From contig JACKAQ010000001.1 in NCBI GenBank assembly GCA_020634975.1, positions 558,001 through 622,000 on the forward strand: a DNA stretch of 64,000 nt. The letters run 5' to 3'. This document shows positions 1 to 9,230 of the stretch, piece by piece; within the stretch, counting starts at the first letter, position 1; every line of letters begins with the position of its first letter. The position numbers and the translations under genes were made by a program. This DNA is from JACKAQ01 sp020634975 [NCBI: Calditrichia bacterium]. GTDB taxonomy: Bacteria; Calditrichota; Calditrichia; RBG-13-44-9. The notes under the pieces were generated by a model that did not search any database, had not been told where the DNA came from, and was given only the letters and a program-made list of their open reading frames with translations.

Positions 1-1
1 C

Positions 2-667
2 GGGCGACTGGTTTTCCGGTTACTGCAGCAGGGATTTTCCCATGAAATGATCACCCGGATTTTATCGATTATTTCGGACAGCACGGATTGTTTTGCAACG
101 CTTTCCCAACGGTTGCCTGAAATGCAACGGTTATTTTCAAACGATCCGGGCGGGTCCGAAAAGCTGGCAACCCTCATCAAAAAGGAGGATGACATTCGTA
201 CGGAATTGCTCGCCAACAAAATGATAATTGAAACAAAAACAGCTCCGGCAATTCTGGCAGCCTGCATTCGCTTCAGTGGAAATGCACACGATACCGGGTT
301 GTGCCTGGGAATCCTGAATCGCAAAATGGCAGGAAATATCGCCGGAAAACCGTTTTGCCTTTTTTATGATGCGGGCATTTTGCCGGGAAAATCGGATATC
401 GAAGCCTGCATTCCCGTTCACAAAAACATCGCGGCAGACGCTGTTATCGTCCGGGAAATACCGGAAATGACAGGGTTTGCAATTCATTTTTCGGGTAGCT
501 ACGAATTGTCCGGGCGGGCGTATGAGCGACTGTTTACGCACTTTTCATCACACCAAACTGAATATAAACTACCGTTTTGCGAAACTTACCTCAAAGGCTC
601 CGGAATGGCAATGCAGGGAAACCCGGCTTCCCAAAAAACAGAAATTTTTATTCCGATTGCTGAATGA
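2..667 (+). CDS. MerR-family regulator with GyrI-like effector domain (5' partial)
   Basis: The reading frame is open to the left edge, so the N-terminus is missing. The first visible residues (RLVFRLLQQGFSHEMITRIL) match the second half of a MerR winged-helix domain, where the family has a 'LGFSLEEI' helix. A short coiled linker follows. The C-terminal ~150 residues look like a GyrI-like/effector-binding domain, with IPV-type strand 'ACIPVHKN', 'HFSGSYELSGRAYERL' and a closing 'KTEIFIPIAE'. Such proteins are usually multidrug- or small-molecule-responsive transcription factors of the BmrR type; the ligand cannot be read here. An internal ATG at 47 could start a shorter product, but homology continues upstream of it, so a truncated gene is more likely. 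Confidence 0.75.
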   Translation, partial: GRLVFRLLQQGFSHEMITRILSIISDSTDCFATLSQRLPEMQRLFSNDPGGSEKLATLIKKEDDIRTELLANKMIIETKTAPAILAACIRFSGNAHDTGLCLGILNRKMAGNIAGKPFCLFYDAGILPGKSDIEACIPVHKNIAADAVIVREIPEMTGFAIHFSGSYELSGRAYERLFTHFSSHQTEYKLPFCETYLKGSGMAMQGNPASQKTEIFIPIAE

Positions 668-837
668 AAATTTTTGGAATTTTTCTTTTACCTAACTTCA
701 GAATTTTGTTTGGCTGCCGTAAATATAGCATACAACAACTTGATTGGTGTGGCAGGGAAAGTGACGAATTTCCCGTTGACATAATGAAAATATCATAAAA
801 CGGATTTTATGAGCTGGTAAACCAGGGAAGGGAAACC

Positions 838-1362
838 ATGAGAACACCGTTTAATAGCAATCCTTTCGAGGAAGAATTAGAGAAAAAGCGTTCGGCGGAA
901 CGCTCTGCAGCGAAACCCTCCTATAAAGGTATTTCCCGAATCGATTCTGATCACAATCATACCCACGGGTGGTATGTGCGCATCCGGCAGGATGGAAAAG
1001 TGCGCTCCAAATTTTTCAGTGACCGTAAATATGGCGGCATTGTTCAGGCGCTGCGCAAAGCTAAACGTTTCTACAAAAAAGAAATGATGAAAGTGCTGGA
1101 CGATACGCTGGGCGAAGCGCCGAAACAAATTCCCGATCGCGTGATTGTTACCAAAAACAAAAACAATAACACCGGTGTTATTGGTGTGCAGCGCATCGAA
1201 CGGAAAAATCCCGGCGGAACAATGTATCAGGCGTTCCGGGTGTGCTGGACGGAGCGGAGCGGAAAAGCCCGCACAAAATTTTTCTCCGTTAGCAAACATG
1301 GGGAAAAAAAGGCTTTTGAAATGGCATGCGATTATCGCAGAAAAGTGTTGTTAGAGGAGTGA
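838..1362 (+). CDS. Protein with two AP2/ERF-like DNA-binding domains
   Basis: This is a basic 174-residue protein. Two related segments, about residues 28-85 and 110-171, each have the AP2-like layout: a YKGI/TGVIGV strand, an aromatic strand (GWYVRIR; YQAFRVCW), then a basic KFFS turn and an Ala-rich helix (ALRKAKRFYKKE; AFEMACDYRRK). Bacterial AP2 domains bind DNA and are mostly found in HNH homing endonucleases or integrase-like proteins. Here no nuclease domain is attached. The start is supported by a purine-rich site (agggaaggg) about 8 bases upstream of the ATG. It stands alone between the MerR-type gene and a terminator shared with the convergent perR. Its role is unknown; DNA binding is inferred from the fold. 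Confidence 0.6.
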   Translation: MRTPFNSNPFEEELEKKRSAERSAAKPSYKGISRIDSDHNHTHGWYVRIRQDGKVRSKFFSDRKYGGIVQALRKAKRFYKKEMMKVLDDTLGEAPKQIPDRVIVTKNKNNNTGVIGVQRIERKNPGGTMYQAFRVCWTERSGKARTKFFSVSKHGEKKAFEMACDYRRKVLLEE

Positions 1363-1375
1363 TGTTGCGGCAAGG

Positions 1376-1412
1376 TGCCGGCTGTGCATTTTGCCAGCCG
1401 GCATTTCTTTTT
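1376..1412. terminator. Bidirectional rho-independent terminator
   Basis: TGCCGGCTG at 1376-1384 pairs perfectly with CAGCCGGCA at 1395-1403, followed by TTTCTTTTT. It lies between the converging AP2-like gene (stop 1362) and perR (stop 1421). Confidence 0.8.
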
Positions 1413-1420
1413 GCAAATGG

Positions 1421-1918
1421 TTAATCCGAGGTATGTTGGGAGATTTTCGATCGCCCGCAAAATGTGACCGGCTCGGCGTCATTGGCAGAATTTGTTTTTT
1501 TGTCCGATTTTTTGCATTCTGGACACGTTCCTTCAAACAATATTTTGTATCCCTCAATTTCAAAATTGTTATTTTCCGGAATGGGAATGGCATTCAGCGT
1601 GTCGTCGTGAACGTCCATTACTTTTTTGCATTTTTTGCACAAGAGGTGGTGGTGTGGGTCGATATCAGCATCGTATCTCGCCAAATCATTCAATTCTGTT
1701 ACTTTTGAGAGAAGCCCGTTATCGGACAAAGTTTCAAGTGTTTTGTAAACCGTTGCCAGCGAAATAGAAGGATACTCAACTTTTACGGTTTTATAAATGT
1801 CTTCAGCGGTCGGGTGCGATTTTGTGTCTTTCAGCGCTTTGTAAATCAAAATTCGCTGGTAAGTAACATTCAACCCACGTTCCCGGCAAGACTTAATAAA
1901 TGTTTCAACAGATTTCAT
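1421..1918 (-). CDS. perR: Fur-family peroxide-responsive repressor, PerR type
   Basis: 165 residues: an N-terminal winged helix (about 1-80, with the recognition region SISLATVYKTLETL) and a C-terminal metal-binding dimerisation domain. The structural zinc site is C94-x2-C97 and C132-x2-C135. The regulatory-metal ligands of Bacillus PerR (H37, D85, H91, H93, D104) align, with a shift of two, to H35, D83, H89, H91 and D102 here. The Asp at the last position favours PerR over Fur. The tail after residue 140 is not conserved. GGAGG lies upstream of the ATG. Expected role: iron- or manganese-dependent repression of peroxide defence genes, relieved by histidine oxidation. No classical PerR box is obvious in the region in front of it. 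Confidence 0.85.
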   Translation of the reverse strand: MKSVETFIKSCRERGLNVTYQRILIYKALKDTKSHPTAEDIYKTVKVEYPSISLATVYKTLETLSDNGLLSKVTELNDLARYDADIDPHHHLLCKKCKKVMDVHDDTLNAIPIPENNNFEIEGYKILFEGTCPECKKSDKKTNSANDAEPVTFCGRSKISQHTSD

Positions 1919-2031
1919 TCCTAATCAACCTCCAAAGATCTCAACGACTATCGGTGCCCAAATGGACTAAAAGATACATTATCGCTAAAAAAAAGACAAG
2001 CGGAAAATGCGATCAAAAAAGTCCGGTTTAG

Positions 2032-4017
2032 CTAGCGCACCAACATTACTTTTTGCGATTGTCGCTGAATGGGTGTGTGCACTTGCACCACATAAACGCC
2101 GGAGGCCACCGGAACGTTCCCGTTATCATCGCCGTGCCACTGGAAATGGTGTTCGCCGGACGAGAGCAACCCACCGTGGAGGCGTTTGACCAAACGGCCA
2201 TCGATGGTGTAAACATCCACCCGGACGGGCGCTGATTCGGTAAGTTCGAAGGAAATGGTTGTTTGAGGATTGAACGGGTTCGGATAAGCCGGATGCAGTG
2301 AAATTAACTGCGGATTGACAGCAGTATTATTGTACCGTTCGTCAATTCCGGTAACGAGGCGGTTGTTTTTGAATAGCGGCAACGGATTATTTTCTGCCGG
2401 CGATTCGTCGCTGACATCTCCGTTGCGATAGGCGAAAAATAGGTTGCTGCCATCGATCGGATAGTTGGAACGCTGAAAATTCTGCCCTTCGCTCCAGTCC
2501 AATTTTTTGTTGGCACCATTGTTAAATTCATCGATGATAGTGCTGCCGTTTACCAGCCGGATGGCGTCTTCGCCGCCATCAAACGGGAAACCGCTGGCGG
2601 TGAAATCTGCTGAAAAACCATATGCATTTTGAAACGCGCTGCCGCTGCGCGCAACGACAACATATCCCAATGGCGGAATGCTGCCACTCAGGCTGCGGGT
2701 GCTGCTCGGTGATGTATCGCCATCATCAAAATATTGCAGCGAGTAACCGCTTAAATTAATTGTATTGCGGGAATAATTGAAAATTTCCACGTACGATGCG
2801 CTGCCGGAAACGGACTCCGCGCTATTTACTTCGCTGATGAGCAGGCTCGACGCCGGCTCGTAATCCAGCGATAGCAAATTAAACCACGCTCGGGAACTGG
2901 TGGAATTTGACGCCAAAACCATAATTTCCCCACCACCGGTGTGCGGCTGATACGATACCGACGGATCGTTAAAAACATCTGTGTGATTTTTCAGAATCAC
3001 CTGCCAGTCGGTGTGATCAATTCCCCGAAGATTATCCAGATCGAGCGAAGCGTAACGAATGTAGTTGCCAACAGTGGCAAAAATATACAATTTATTTGCG
3101 GATTCATCCACCGTGACTGTGGGGCGGGTGGAGTTGCCGGGAAACTCGGTGTGAATGGGATAGGAATTCCAGTTGCCGCCGTTGCTGCGATGAAACAGAC
3201 TGAAGGTTTGACCACTGGATCCATTGCCCAGTTTTACGACAGCATACAAATTATTTTCAAAATCTTTGACCATGCTTACGTGATCATCGGCGCTGCCGAT
3301 ACTCGGGAGCGATTCTTCAGTCCAGTTACTTGTGGAGGTTGGGTTTTGGTTATCCGCCAGCCGAAAAAAACGATAGGTCAAATCGCCGCTGCCCTGCCCG
3401 ACAAATAGTCCCACATAATTTTGCCCGCTTTGGGTGAAAGAAATTGCGTCTGTCAACGCAGAATTGATGCTGCTGCGAATCTGGAACCGGTTTGTCCAAG
3501 TTACACCGTCGTTGCTGCTGTGCAATCCGTACAGCGTACCGACGCGTGCAAAAAAGAGGAACAAATCACCATCTGCAGCGCGGGTGATCACCGTAGGGTC
3601 GTTGCTGTCTGCATCCAGATCCACAGCCACAGGAAAGCCACTGTCCATCGAAAAACTGCCGTTTGACCAGGTGAGCCGGGCAACCCGTTTCCGCAGCGAG
3701 AAAGAAATATACACCTTGTTGCGATCCGCATCGACATGCGCATCTGGTGAATCTTCACCGGAAACCGCCAGTGCCATCACCTGCTGCCAGGTTTCATCGC
3801 GATATTGGTAGAGAAACCAGTCTGCGCTGTTCACATTTCGGAAAACGCCCCACCAACTGCCCTGATGCCAGAAAACCTTGCTCTGGTTGGCTTTGTCTGT
3901 ATTGATGCGGATATTCGCAATTTCGTGCCCGATGATATCCTGCGTGAATTGTGCCCAACCCAATTGGGTCCCGGCGAGCATCCAAAACATGACCAGTATT
4001 ATGCGATTGTTCTTCAC
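2032..4017 (-). CDS. T9SS-secreted protein with propeller-like region and lamin-tail domain
   Basis: 661 residues with a clear signal peptide (residues 1-23, ending GWAQ). Residues about 30-380 are a BNR/sialidase-like beta-propeller region with repeated W, SNDG and 'R.S..G' strands. Residues about 385-515 are a lamin-tail (LTD) domain: LLISEVNSAESVSGSASYVE, an 'NLSGYSLQY' strand and 'PLGYVVVARS'. The last ~80 residues are a T9SS type A sorting domain (YPNPFNPQTTI and a C-terminal KVMLVR). The GTG start at 4017 has AGAGG upstream. It follows the giant repeat gene by 26 bases on the same strand, so the two are probably co-transcribed. Export across the outer membrane and surface attachment or release are expected; the substrate is unknown. 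Confidence 0.75.
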   Translation of the reverse strand: MKNNRIILVMFWMLAGTQLGWAQFTQDIIGHEIANIRINTDKANQSKVFWHQGSWWGVFRNVNSADWFLYQYRDETWQQVMALAVSGEDSPDAHVDADRNKVYISFSLRKRVARLTWSNGSFSMDSGFPVAVDLDADSNDPTVITRAADGDLFLFFARVGTLYGLHSSNDGVTWTNRFQIRSSINSALTDAISFTQSGQNYVGLFVGQGSGDLTYRFFRLADNQNPTSTSNWTEESLPSIGSADDHVSMVKDFENNLYAVVKLGNGSSGQTFSLFHRSNGGNWNSYPIHTEFPGNSTRPTVTVDESANKLYIFATVGNYIRYASLDLDNLRGIDHTDWQVILKNHTDVFNDPSVSYQPHTGGGEIMVLASNSTSSRAWFNLLSLDYEPASSLLISEVNSAESVSGSASYVEIFNYSRNTINLSGYSLQYFDDGDTSPSSTRSLSGSIPPLGYVVVARSGSAFQNAYGFSADFTASGFPFDGGEDAIRLVNGSTIIDEFNNGANKKLDWSEGQNFQRSNYPIDGSNLFFAYRNGDVSDESPAENNPLPLFKNNRLVTGIDERYNNTAVNPQLISLHPAYPNPFNPQTTISFELTESAPVRVDVYTIDGRLVKRLHGGLLSSGEHHFQWHGDDNGNVPVASGVYVVQVHTPIQRQSQKVMLVR

Positions 4018-4043
4018 CGATTTAAACCTCTAAATCTATGTAA

Positions 4044-7000
4044 TTATTTTATTAACATCATTTTGTGAACGGAGCGGTTTTTCTCCGTTTGCACCAGATA
4101 GAAATACATGCCACTGGCAATTTGCCGGGCATCGAATTGCACAGTATGATAGCCGGCCGGCATCTGCTCATTCAGCAATACCGCAACTTGCTGACCCAAA
4201 ATATTGTAAACAGAAATTTTCACTTTTTCCGCAACCGGAATGCCGAAACGAATGGTTGTTTGCGGATTGAAAGGGTTCGGGTAATTTTGATACACCACAA
4301 ATTGTTGCGGCATATTGCCGTCGTCATCGCCAATACCCATTACGCCGATGATCCGAACACCGATGGTATCCGAAACGCTGGCACCGGCGGCATCGCTGAC
4401 AGTAACCACCAACTCCGCAGTGACTGAGGCATTCGTCTGTTTTGCACCAACTTGAAGCCAGCCGGAATCGGCAAGCCAGCTAAACGCCAGCGTATCCGGA
4501 AACGCCTGCCAGGTGATATTCATCGCGGAAAGCGAATCGTCCACATCGCTGATGGCGTCCCAAATGCGCAGCGTATCCAGCATATCGCCGTTGAAAACGA
4601 TGCTGTCGGGCAATCCGGTGAGCAGCGGCGCATCGTTCACTGGCGTTACCGCAATCGAAACGGCTGCGGTATCCGTCACACCCTGACCGTCGCCGATCAC
4701 ATAATTGAAACCAAATGTGCCGTCGAAATTGGCTGCGGGTTCAAAAAACACGGCGGTATCGCCTGACAAAACAGTGATTGTTCCACCAGTTGTCGGGGAT
4801 AAAATTGCCACTATTCGCAGCGTGTCGCCGTTCGCGTCGGCATCGTTTGCGAGCGGCAAAAATGTGGCGGAGCTGTCTTCTTTTGTGATGAAATTATCGT
4901 CGGTCGCAACGGGAACGGAATTGCTGTCTGCCACATCAATCTGGAAAAAAACGGATACGTTGATCGCCGCTACGCCAGTATCGCTGGCAGTAATTTCAAT
5001 GCCGGGATAGCTGCCGCTGTCGCGAAAACCGGGTGCCACTTTCAGCGTTGCGCTGCCGTTGCTGATATTCATAAATTCAGTAAAAACAGGCAGATTTGCG
5101 GTCGTAAAACTGATCGGATCGCCATCGGGATCGCTGGCGGTTACTGCCAATAACAATGTGTCGCCTTCGCTGAGCGATGTATCCGGAATCGCGGAAAGCA
5201 CCGGCGAACGGTTGACGTTTTGCACAGTGAGTACAAAATTTTCCACCGTTGTGACTGCCGGGGAGCCGTTGTCGGTCACTTTTACATCGATCGAAAAAAC
5301 GCCGGCGTCGCTAAAACCGGGCAGAAAATGCAGGCTTCCAGTGCCATCGCCGCTGTCGCTCAGCGTGCCGAATGCTGGCAAACCGTCCACGGAAAATGCC
5401 AGGCTGTCGCCGTCGGGATCGCTGGCGGAGATGTCGAATATGAGCGAATCGCTTTCATTCATCGTGCGATTGGCAATCGCAACTATCACCGGCGCGCGGT
5501 TGGTGTCTACCACGGTCAGCACAAAACTGAGCGTATCCGTCAGTTGCGGCGTTCCGGTATCGCGGGCAATCGCGGAAATGGTGAAGCTGCCGCCATCGCC
5601 AAAACCGGGCGTAAACCGGAAGTTTCCGCTGCCGCCGCCGTTATCCGTAAACGTGCCGAACGCGGGCACATTTTGCGCGGAAAGCACCACCAAATTGCCA
5701 TCGGGATCAACCGCCGAAACGGGCACGTTCAGCACTAATCCCTCACGAATGGTTTGATTGGCGATCGCCGAAATTTCCGGCGCGCGGTTGGTGTTGGTTA
5801 CCGTGAGCACAAAATTTAGGGTATCGGACAATTGCGGAATACCGGTATCGCGAGCAATCAAGCGAATGGGATAGCTGCCGGACGCGTTAAAATCCGGGGC
5901 TATCCGCAGATTTCCGGTGCCGCCGCCGTTATCGGTAAAAGTAGCGAACGCCGGTAAATTGGCTGCGGAAAGGATGACGCCATCGCCATCGGGATCAGTT
6001 GCCGTTACCGGCAAATTCAAAATATTGCCTTCCGGCATCGATTGGTCGGTAATTTCGGTGAACTCCGGCGCACGGTTTACGTTACCGACGGTGAGCACAA
6101 ATCCGGCGGTATCGGACAGCGCAGGTGTGCCGTTATCCAGCGCCACCACTTTGATGCTGTAATTACCCGAGCTGCCAAATTCCGGTGAAAATTCAAAACT
6201 GCCGGTACCGTTGCCGTTATCGGTGAAGCTGCCGAAATCGGGCAAATTCAGCACCGAAAGCGTCATCGCGTTGCCATCGGGATCGCTGGCGGAGACGGGA
6301 ACCGAAAGGCTGGCGCCTTCATCCACCTGCCGATTGGCAATGGCCGTCACTACCGGGGCGCGATTCACATTGCTGATGCTCAGCGAAAATGTGACGGTAT
6401 CGGACAGCGCGGGCGTGCCATTATCCAACACGCGAATCGACAGTGTGTAATTTCCGGCTGTCTCGAAACCGGGCGTCAATTGAATATTTCCAGTGCCGTT
6501 GCCATTGTCAGTAAATTGGGAGAACGCCGGAATATTCAACGCGGACAACGTGAGGCCGTCGTCATCGGGATCGCTCGCCGATACCGGAACGGAAAGGCTG
6601 GCGCCTTCATCCATCGCCTGATTAGCGATCGCAACCAACTGCGGTGCGCGGTTCACATCGTTTACGGTCAGCACAAATCCGGTGGTGTCGGACAACGCGG
6701 GAACGCCGTTATCAACGGCAAAAATCTGGATGCTGTAACTGCCCGCATTCGTGAAATCCGTGGTGAACTGGAAATTTCCGGTGCCGTCGCCGTTATCGGT
6801 GAAACTGCCGAATGCAGGCACATTTTGGGCGGACAGCGCAATGCCGTTGCCATCGGGATCGCTCGCCGAAACAGCGACGGACAACGCACCATTTTCATTC
6901 ATCGAGCGATTGGCAATAGCGGTCAGCACCGGCGCACGGTTCACATTGCCAACAACCAGCGTAAAACTGATGGTATCGCTCAATACCGGCGTGCCGTTAT

Positions 7001-9230
7001 CAATCGAAACCAGTTGAATGGTATAATTGCCTTCGTCACCAAAACCGGGCGTAAATTCAATATTTCCAGTGCCATCGCCGTTATCGGTAAATGTGCCGAA
7101 TGTGGGTAAATTCGGCGCGGTGAGCACCAGCGCATCGCCATCGGGATCGCTCGCAGAAACCGGAACAGCCAGATTTCCACCCTCGTTCACACCCTGATTG
7201 GCAACCGCCGCCAACACCGGCGCGCGATTAATATTGTTAACAGTAATGGTAAAACTGGCGGTATCGCTCAGCGTGGGAACGCCGTTATCGACCGCCGCAA
7301 GTTTGAGGTTGTAAACACCGGCGTGGCTGAAATCCGGGTTGAACTGGAAGCTGCCGCTGCCGCTGCCGTTGTCCGTAAAACTGGCGAACGCTGGCAAACC
7401 GATCGCGGAAAGCGTCAGTCCATCGTCATCGGGATCGGTTGCGGAAACCGGAATAGCAAGGCTGCCGCCCTCATTTACCGCACTGTTGGCAATCGCCGCA
7501 ATCTCCGGCGCGCGGTTCACATTGCCCACGCTCAGCGTAAAACTGACCGTATCGGTGAGTGCGGGGCTGCCGTTATCTGTCGCAAAAATTTTGATGTTGA
7601 AATTTCCGGCGCTGCCGAATCCCGGCGAAAATTGCAGGCTGCCGGTGCCGCCGCCGTTATCCGAAAAGCTGCCAAAAGTTGGTATTCCCTGCGCGGATAA
7701 TGATATCGCGTTGCCATCCGGGTCCGTTGCCGATACCGGCACATTCAGCACAGCGCCCTCTTCCATCGATTGATTGGTAATGGCCGTGAGCACCGGTGTG
7801 CGGTTCAAATTGGTTACAGTCAGCGTGAAATTCAGCGTATCGCTGAGAGCGGGCGTGCCGTTATCCAGCACGAGCAGCACGACAGGATAGCTGCCGGCAT
7901 CCTCAAATCCGGGTGCGAATTGCAGGCTTGCGGTGCCGTTTCCGTTGTCCGAAAACGTGCCGAATGCTGGTACTGTTTGCCCAAAAATGGTCATTCCGTT
8001 GCCATCGGGATCCGTTGCGGAAACCGGCAATGTTAAGCCGCTGTTTTCTGAAATTGTTTGATTGGCGATGGCGGCAAAAATCGGGGCACGATTCACGTTG
8101 TTCACTGTCAGCGAAAAACTGAGCGTATCGCTCAGATTCGGCGTGCCATTATCGGTGACAATCGCCCGAATGGTGTAGCTGCCGGCATCTTCATAACCAG
8201 TTGTAAATGCGATACTTCCGGTGCCGTCGCCATTATCGGTCAACGCTGCAAAAGCGGGTAAATTCAATCCGGCAAAGCTCATTCCGTTGCCATCGGGATC
8301 ACTTGCGGAAACGGACACCGAAAGGTTGCTGTTTTCGTTCATCGATTGCGCAACCGTTGCCGCAAAAACCGGGGCGCGGTTCACATTGCCAACGGTTAGC
8401 GCGAAGCTGAGCGTGTCGCTCAAATTTGGCGATCCGTTATCAGTGGCGATCAGGCTGAGGGTGTAATTTCCGGCATCTTCAAATCCGGGTGAAATTTGCA
8501 CCGACGCGCTGCCGTTCCCGTTGTCCGAAAGGCTGGCGAACGCGGGCAAACTGAGCGCGGAAAATGCGATACCGTTGCCATCCGGATCACTCGCCGATAC
8601 CGGCACAGAAAGGCTGCTGTTTTCATCCACCGATTGCGCGGCTGTTGCTGCAAAAACCGGGGCACGGTTCACGTTGTTCACGGTTAATGCGAAACTGAGC
8701 GTATCACGCAAATTCGGCGTGCCGTTGTCGGTGGCGATCAATTCGATAGTGTAATTGCCGGCATCTTCGAATCCGGTGGTGAATGCAATTGCGCCGCCGC
8801 CGTTCCCGTTGTCCGTCAAACTGGCGAATGCCGGAATGCTCAGCGCAGAAAGTGAAATCCCGTTACCGTCCGGATCGCTCGCCGATACCGGCACCGAAAG
8901 GCTGCTGTTTTCATCCATCGATTGCGCGGAAACGCCGTTCCAGATTGGCGCGCGATTCACGTTGTTCACCGTCAGTGAAAAAGCGACGGTGTCGCGCAAC
9001 GCCGGTGAACCGTTGTCAGTGACGATCAGTTCGACGGTGTAATTTCCGGCATCTTCCGCGCCGGGAGAAAAGGTGATCGAGCCGCTGCCGTTGCCGTTGT
9101 CGGTCAGCGATGCAAATGTGGGTGCGGACAACACGGAAATGCTCATCCGTTGCCGTCCGGATCGCTCGCCGATACCGGCACCGAAAGGCTGCTGCTTTCG
9201 TCCACCGATTGCGCGGAAACGGCGCTCCAA
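4044..9230 (-). CDS. Giant cadherin-like repeat T9SS protein, C-terminal segment
   Basis: This is the largest of three out-of-frame pieces of one gene (whole gene 13611 to 4044). It carries about 15 cadherin/Ig-like repeats of ~96 residues, each opening with NRAP, followed by 'SVDENSSLSVPVSASDPDGNG', 'AFASLTDNGNGTG' and 'DNGTPNLSDTLSFSLTV'. Two more divergent modules follow (one begins 'ATDDNFITKEDSSATF', a tandem-95/cadherin-like type), then a T9SS sorting tail (YPNPFNPQTTI ... SGMYFYLV ... KMMLIK). The segment's true beginning is the frameshift near 9148, not a start codon. There, a run of three C seen in the sister repeat at 9722 is only two C long. The repeats suggest a long calcium-stabilised surface stalk or adhesin; the Asp-rich DPDGNG loops fit calcium binding, by inference. 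Confidence 0.75.
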   Translation of the reverse strand: MERRFRAIGGRKQQPFGAGIGERSGRQRMSISVLSAPTFASLTDNGNGSGSITFSPGAEDAGNYTVELIVTDNGSPALRDTVAFSLTVNNVNRAPIWNGVSAQSMDENSSLSVPVSASDPDGNGISLSALSIPAFASLTDNGNGGGAIAFTTGFEDAGNYTIELIATDNGTPNLRDTLSFALTVNNVNRAPVFAATAAQSVDENSSLSVPVSASDPDGNGIAFSALSLPAFASLSDNGNGSASVQISPGFEDAGNYTLSLIATDNGSPNLSDTLSFALTVGNVNRAPVFAATVAQSMNENSNLSVSVSASDPDGNGMSFAGLNLPAFAALTDNGDGTGSIAFTTGYEDAGSYTIRAIVTDNGTPNLSDTLSFSLTVNNVNRAPIFAAIANQTISENSGLTLPVSATDPDGNGMTIFGQTVPAFGTFSDNGNGTASLQFAPGFEDAGSYPVVLLVLDNGTPALSDTLNFTLTVTNLNRTPVLTAITNQSMEEGAVLNVPVSATDPDGNAISLSAQGIPTFGSFSDNGGGTGSLQFSPGFGSAGNFNIKIFATDNGSPALTDTVSFTLSVGNVNRAPEIAAIANSAVNEGGSLAIPVSATDPDDDGLTLSAIGLPAFASFTDNGSGSGSFQFNPDFSHAGVYNLKLAAVDNGVPTLSDTASFTITVNNINRAPVLAAVANQGVNEGGNLAVPVSASDPDGDALVLTAPNLPTFGTFTDNGDGTGNIEFTPGFGDEGNYTIQLVSIDNGTPVLSDTISFTLVVGNVNRAPVLTAIANRSMNENGALSVAVSASDPDGNGIALSAQNVPAFGSFTDNGDGTGNFQFTTDFTNAGSYSIQIFAVDNGVPALSDTTGFVLTVNDVNRAPQLVAIANQAMDEGASLSVPVSASDPDDDGLTLSALNIPAFSQFTDNGNGTGNIQLTPGFETAGNYTLSIRVLDNGTPALSDTVTFSLSISNVNRAPVVTAIANRQVDEGASLSVPVSASDPDGNAMTLSVLNLPDFGSFTDNGNGTGSFEFSPEFGSSGNYSIKVVALDNGTPALSDTAGFVLTVGNVNRAPEFTEITDQSMPEGNILNLPVTATDPDGDGVILSAANLPAFATFTDNGGGTGNLRIAPDFNASGSYPIRLIARDTGIPQLSDTLNFVLTVTNTNRAPEISAIANQTIREGLVLNVPVSAVDPDGNLVVLSAQNVPAFGTFTDNGGGSGNFRFTPGFGDGGSFTISAIARDTGTPQLTDTLSFVLTVVDTNRAPVIVAIANRTMNESDSLIFDISASDPDGDSLAFSVDGLPAFGTLSDSGDGTGSLHFLPGFSDAGVFSIDVKVTDNGSPAVTTVENFVLTVQNVNRSPVLSAIPDTSLSEGDTLLLAVTASDPDGDPISFTTANLPVFTEFMNISNGSATLKVAPGFRDSGSYPGIEITASDTGVAAINVSVFFQIDVADSNSVPVATDDNFITKEDSSATFLPLANDADANGDTLRIVAILSPTTGGTITVLSGDTAVFFEPAANFDGTFGFNYVIGDGQGVTDTAAVSIAVTPVNDAPLLTGLPDSIVFNGDMLDTLRIWDAISDVDDSLSAMNITWQAFPDTLAFSWLADSGWLQVGAKQTNASVTAELVVTVSDAAGASVSDTIGVRIIGVMGIGDDDGNMPQQFVVYQNYPNPFNPQTTIRFGIPVAEKVKISVYNILGQQVAVLLNEQMPAGYHTVQFDARQIASGMYFYLVQTEKNRSVHKMMLIK

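Noticed and set aside
5059-5757. Long plus-strand open frames opposite the cadherin-like repeats (also near 6480-7109, 10648-11139, 11099-11641).
   Set aside because: They are a by-product of the repeated codon pattern on the other strand, share its periodicity, and have no ribosome binding sites or recognisable domains.
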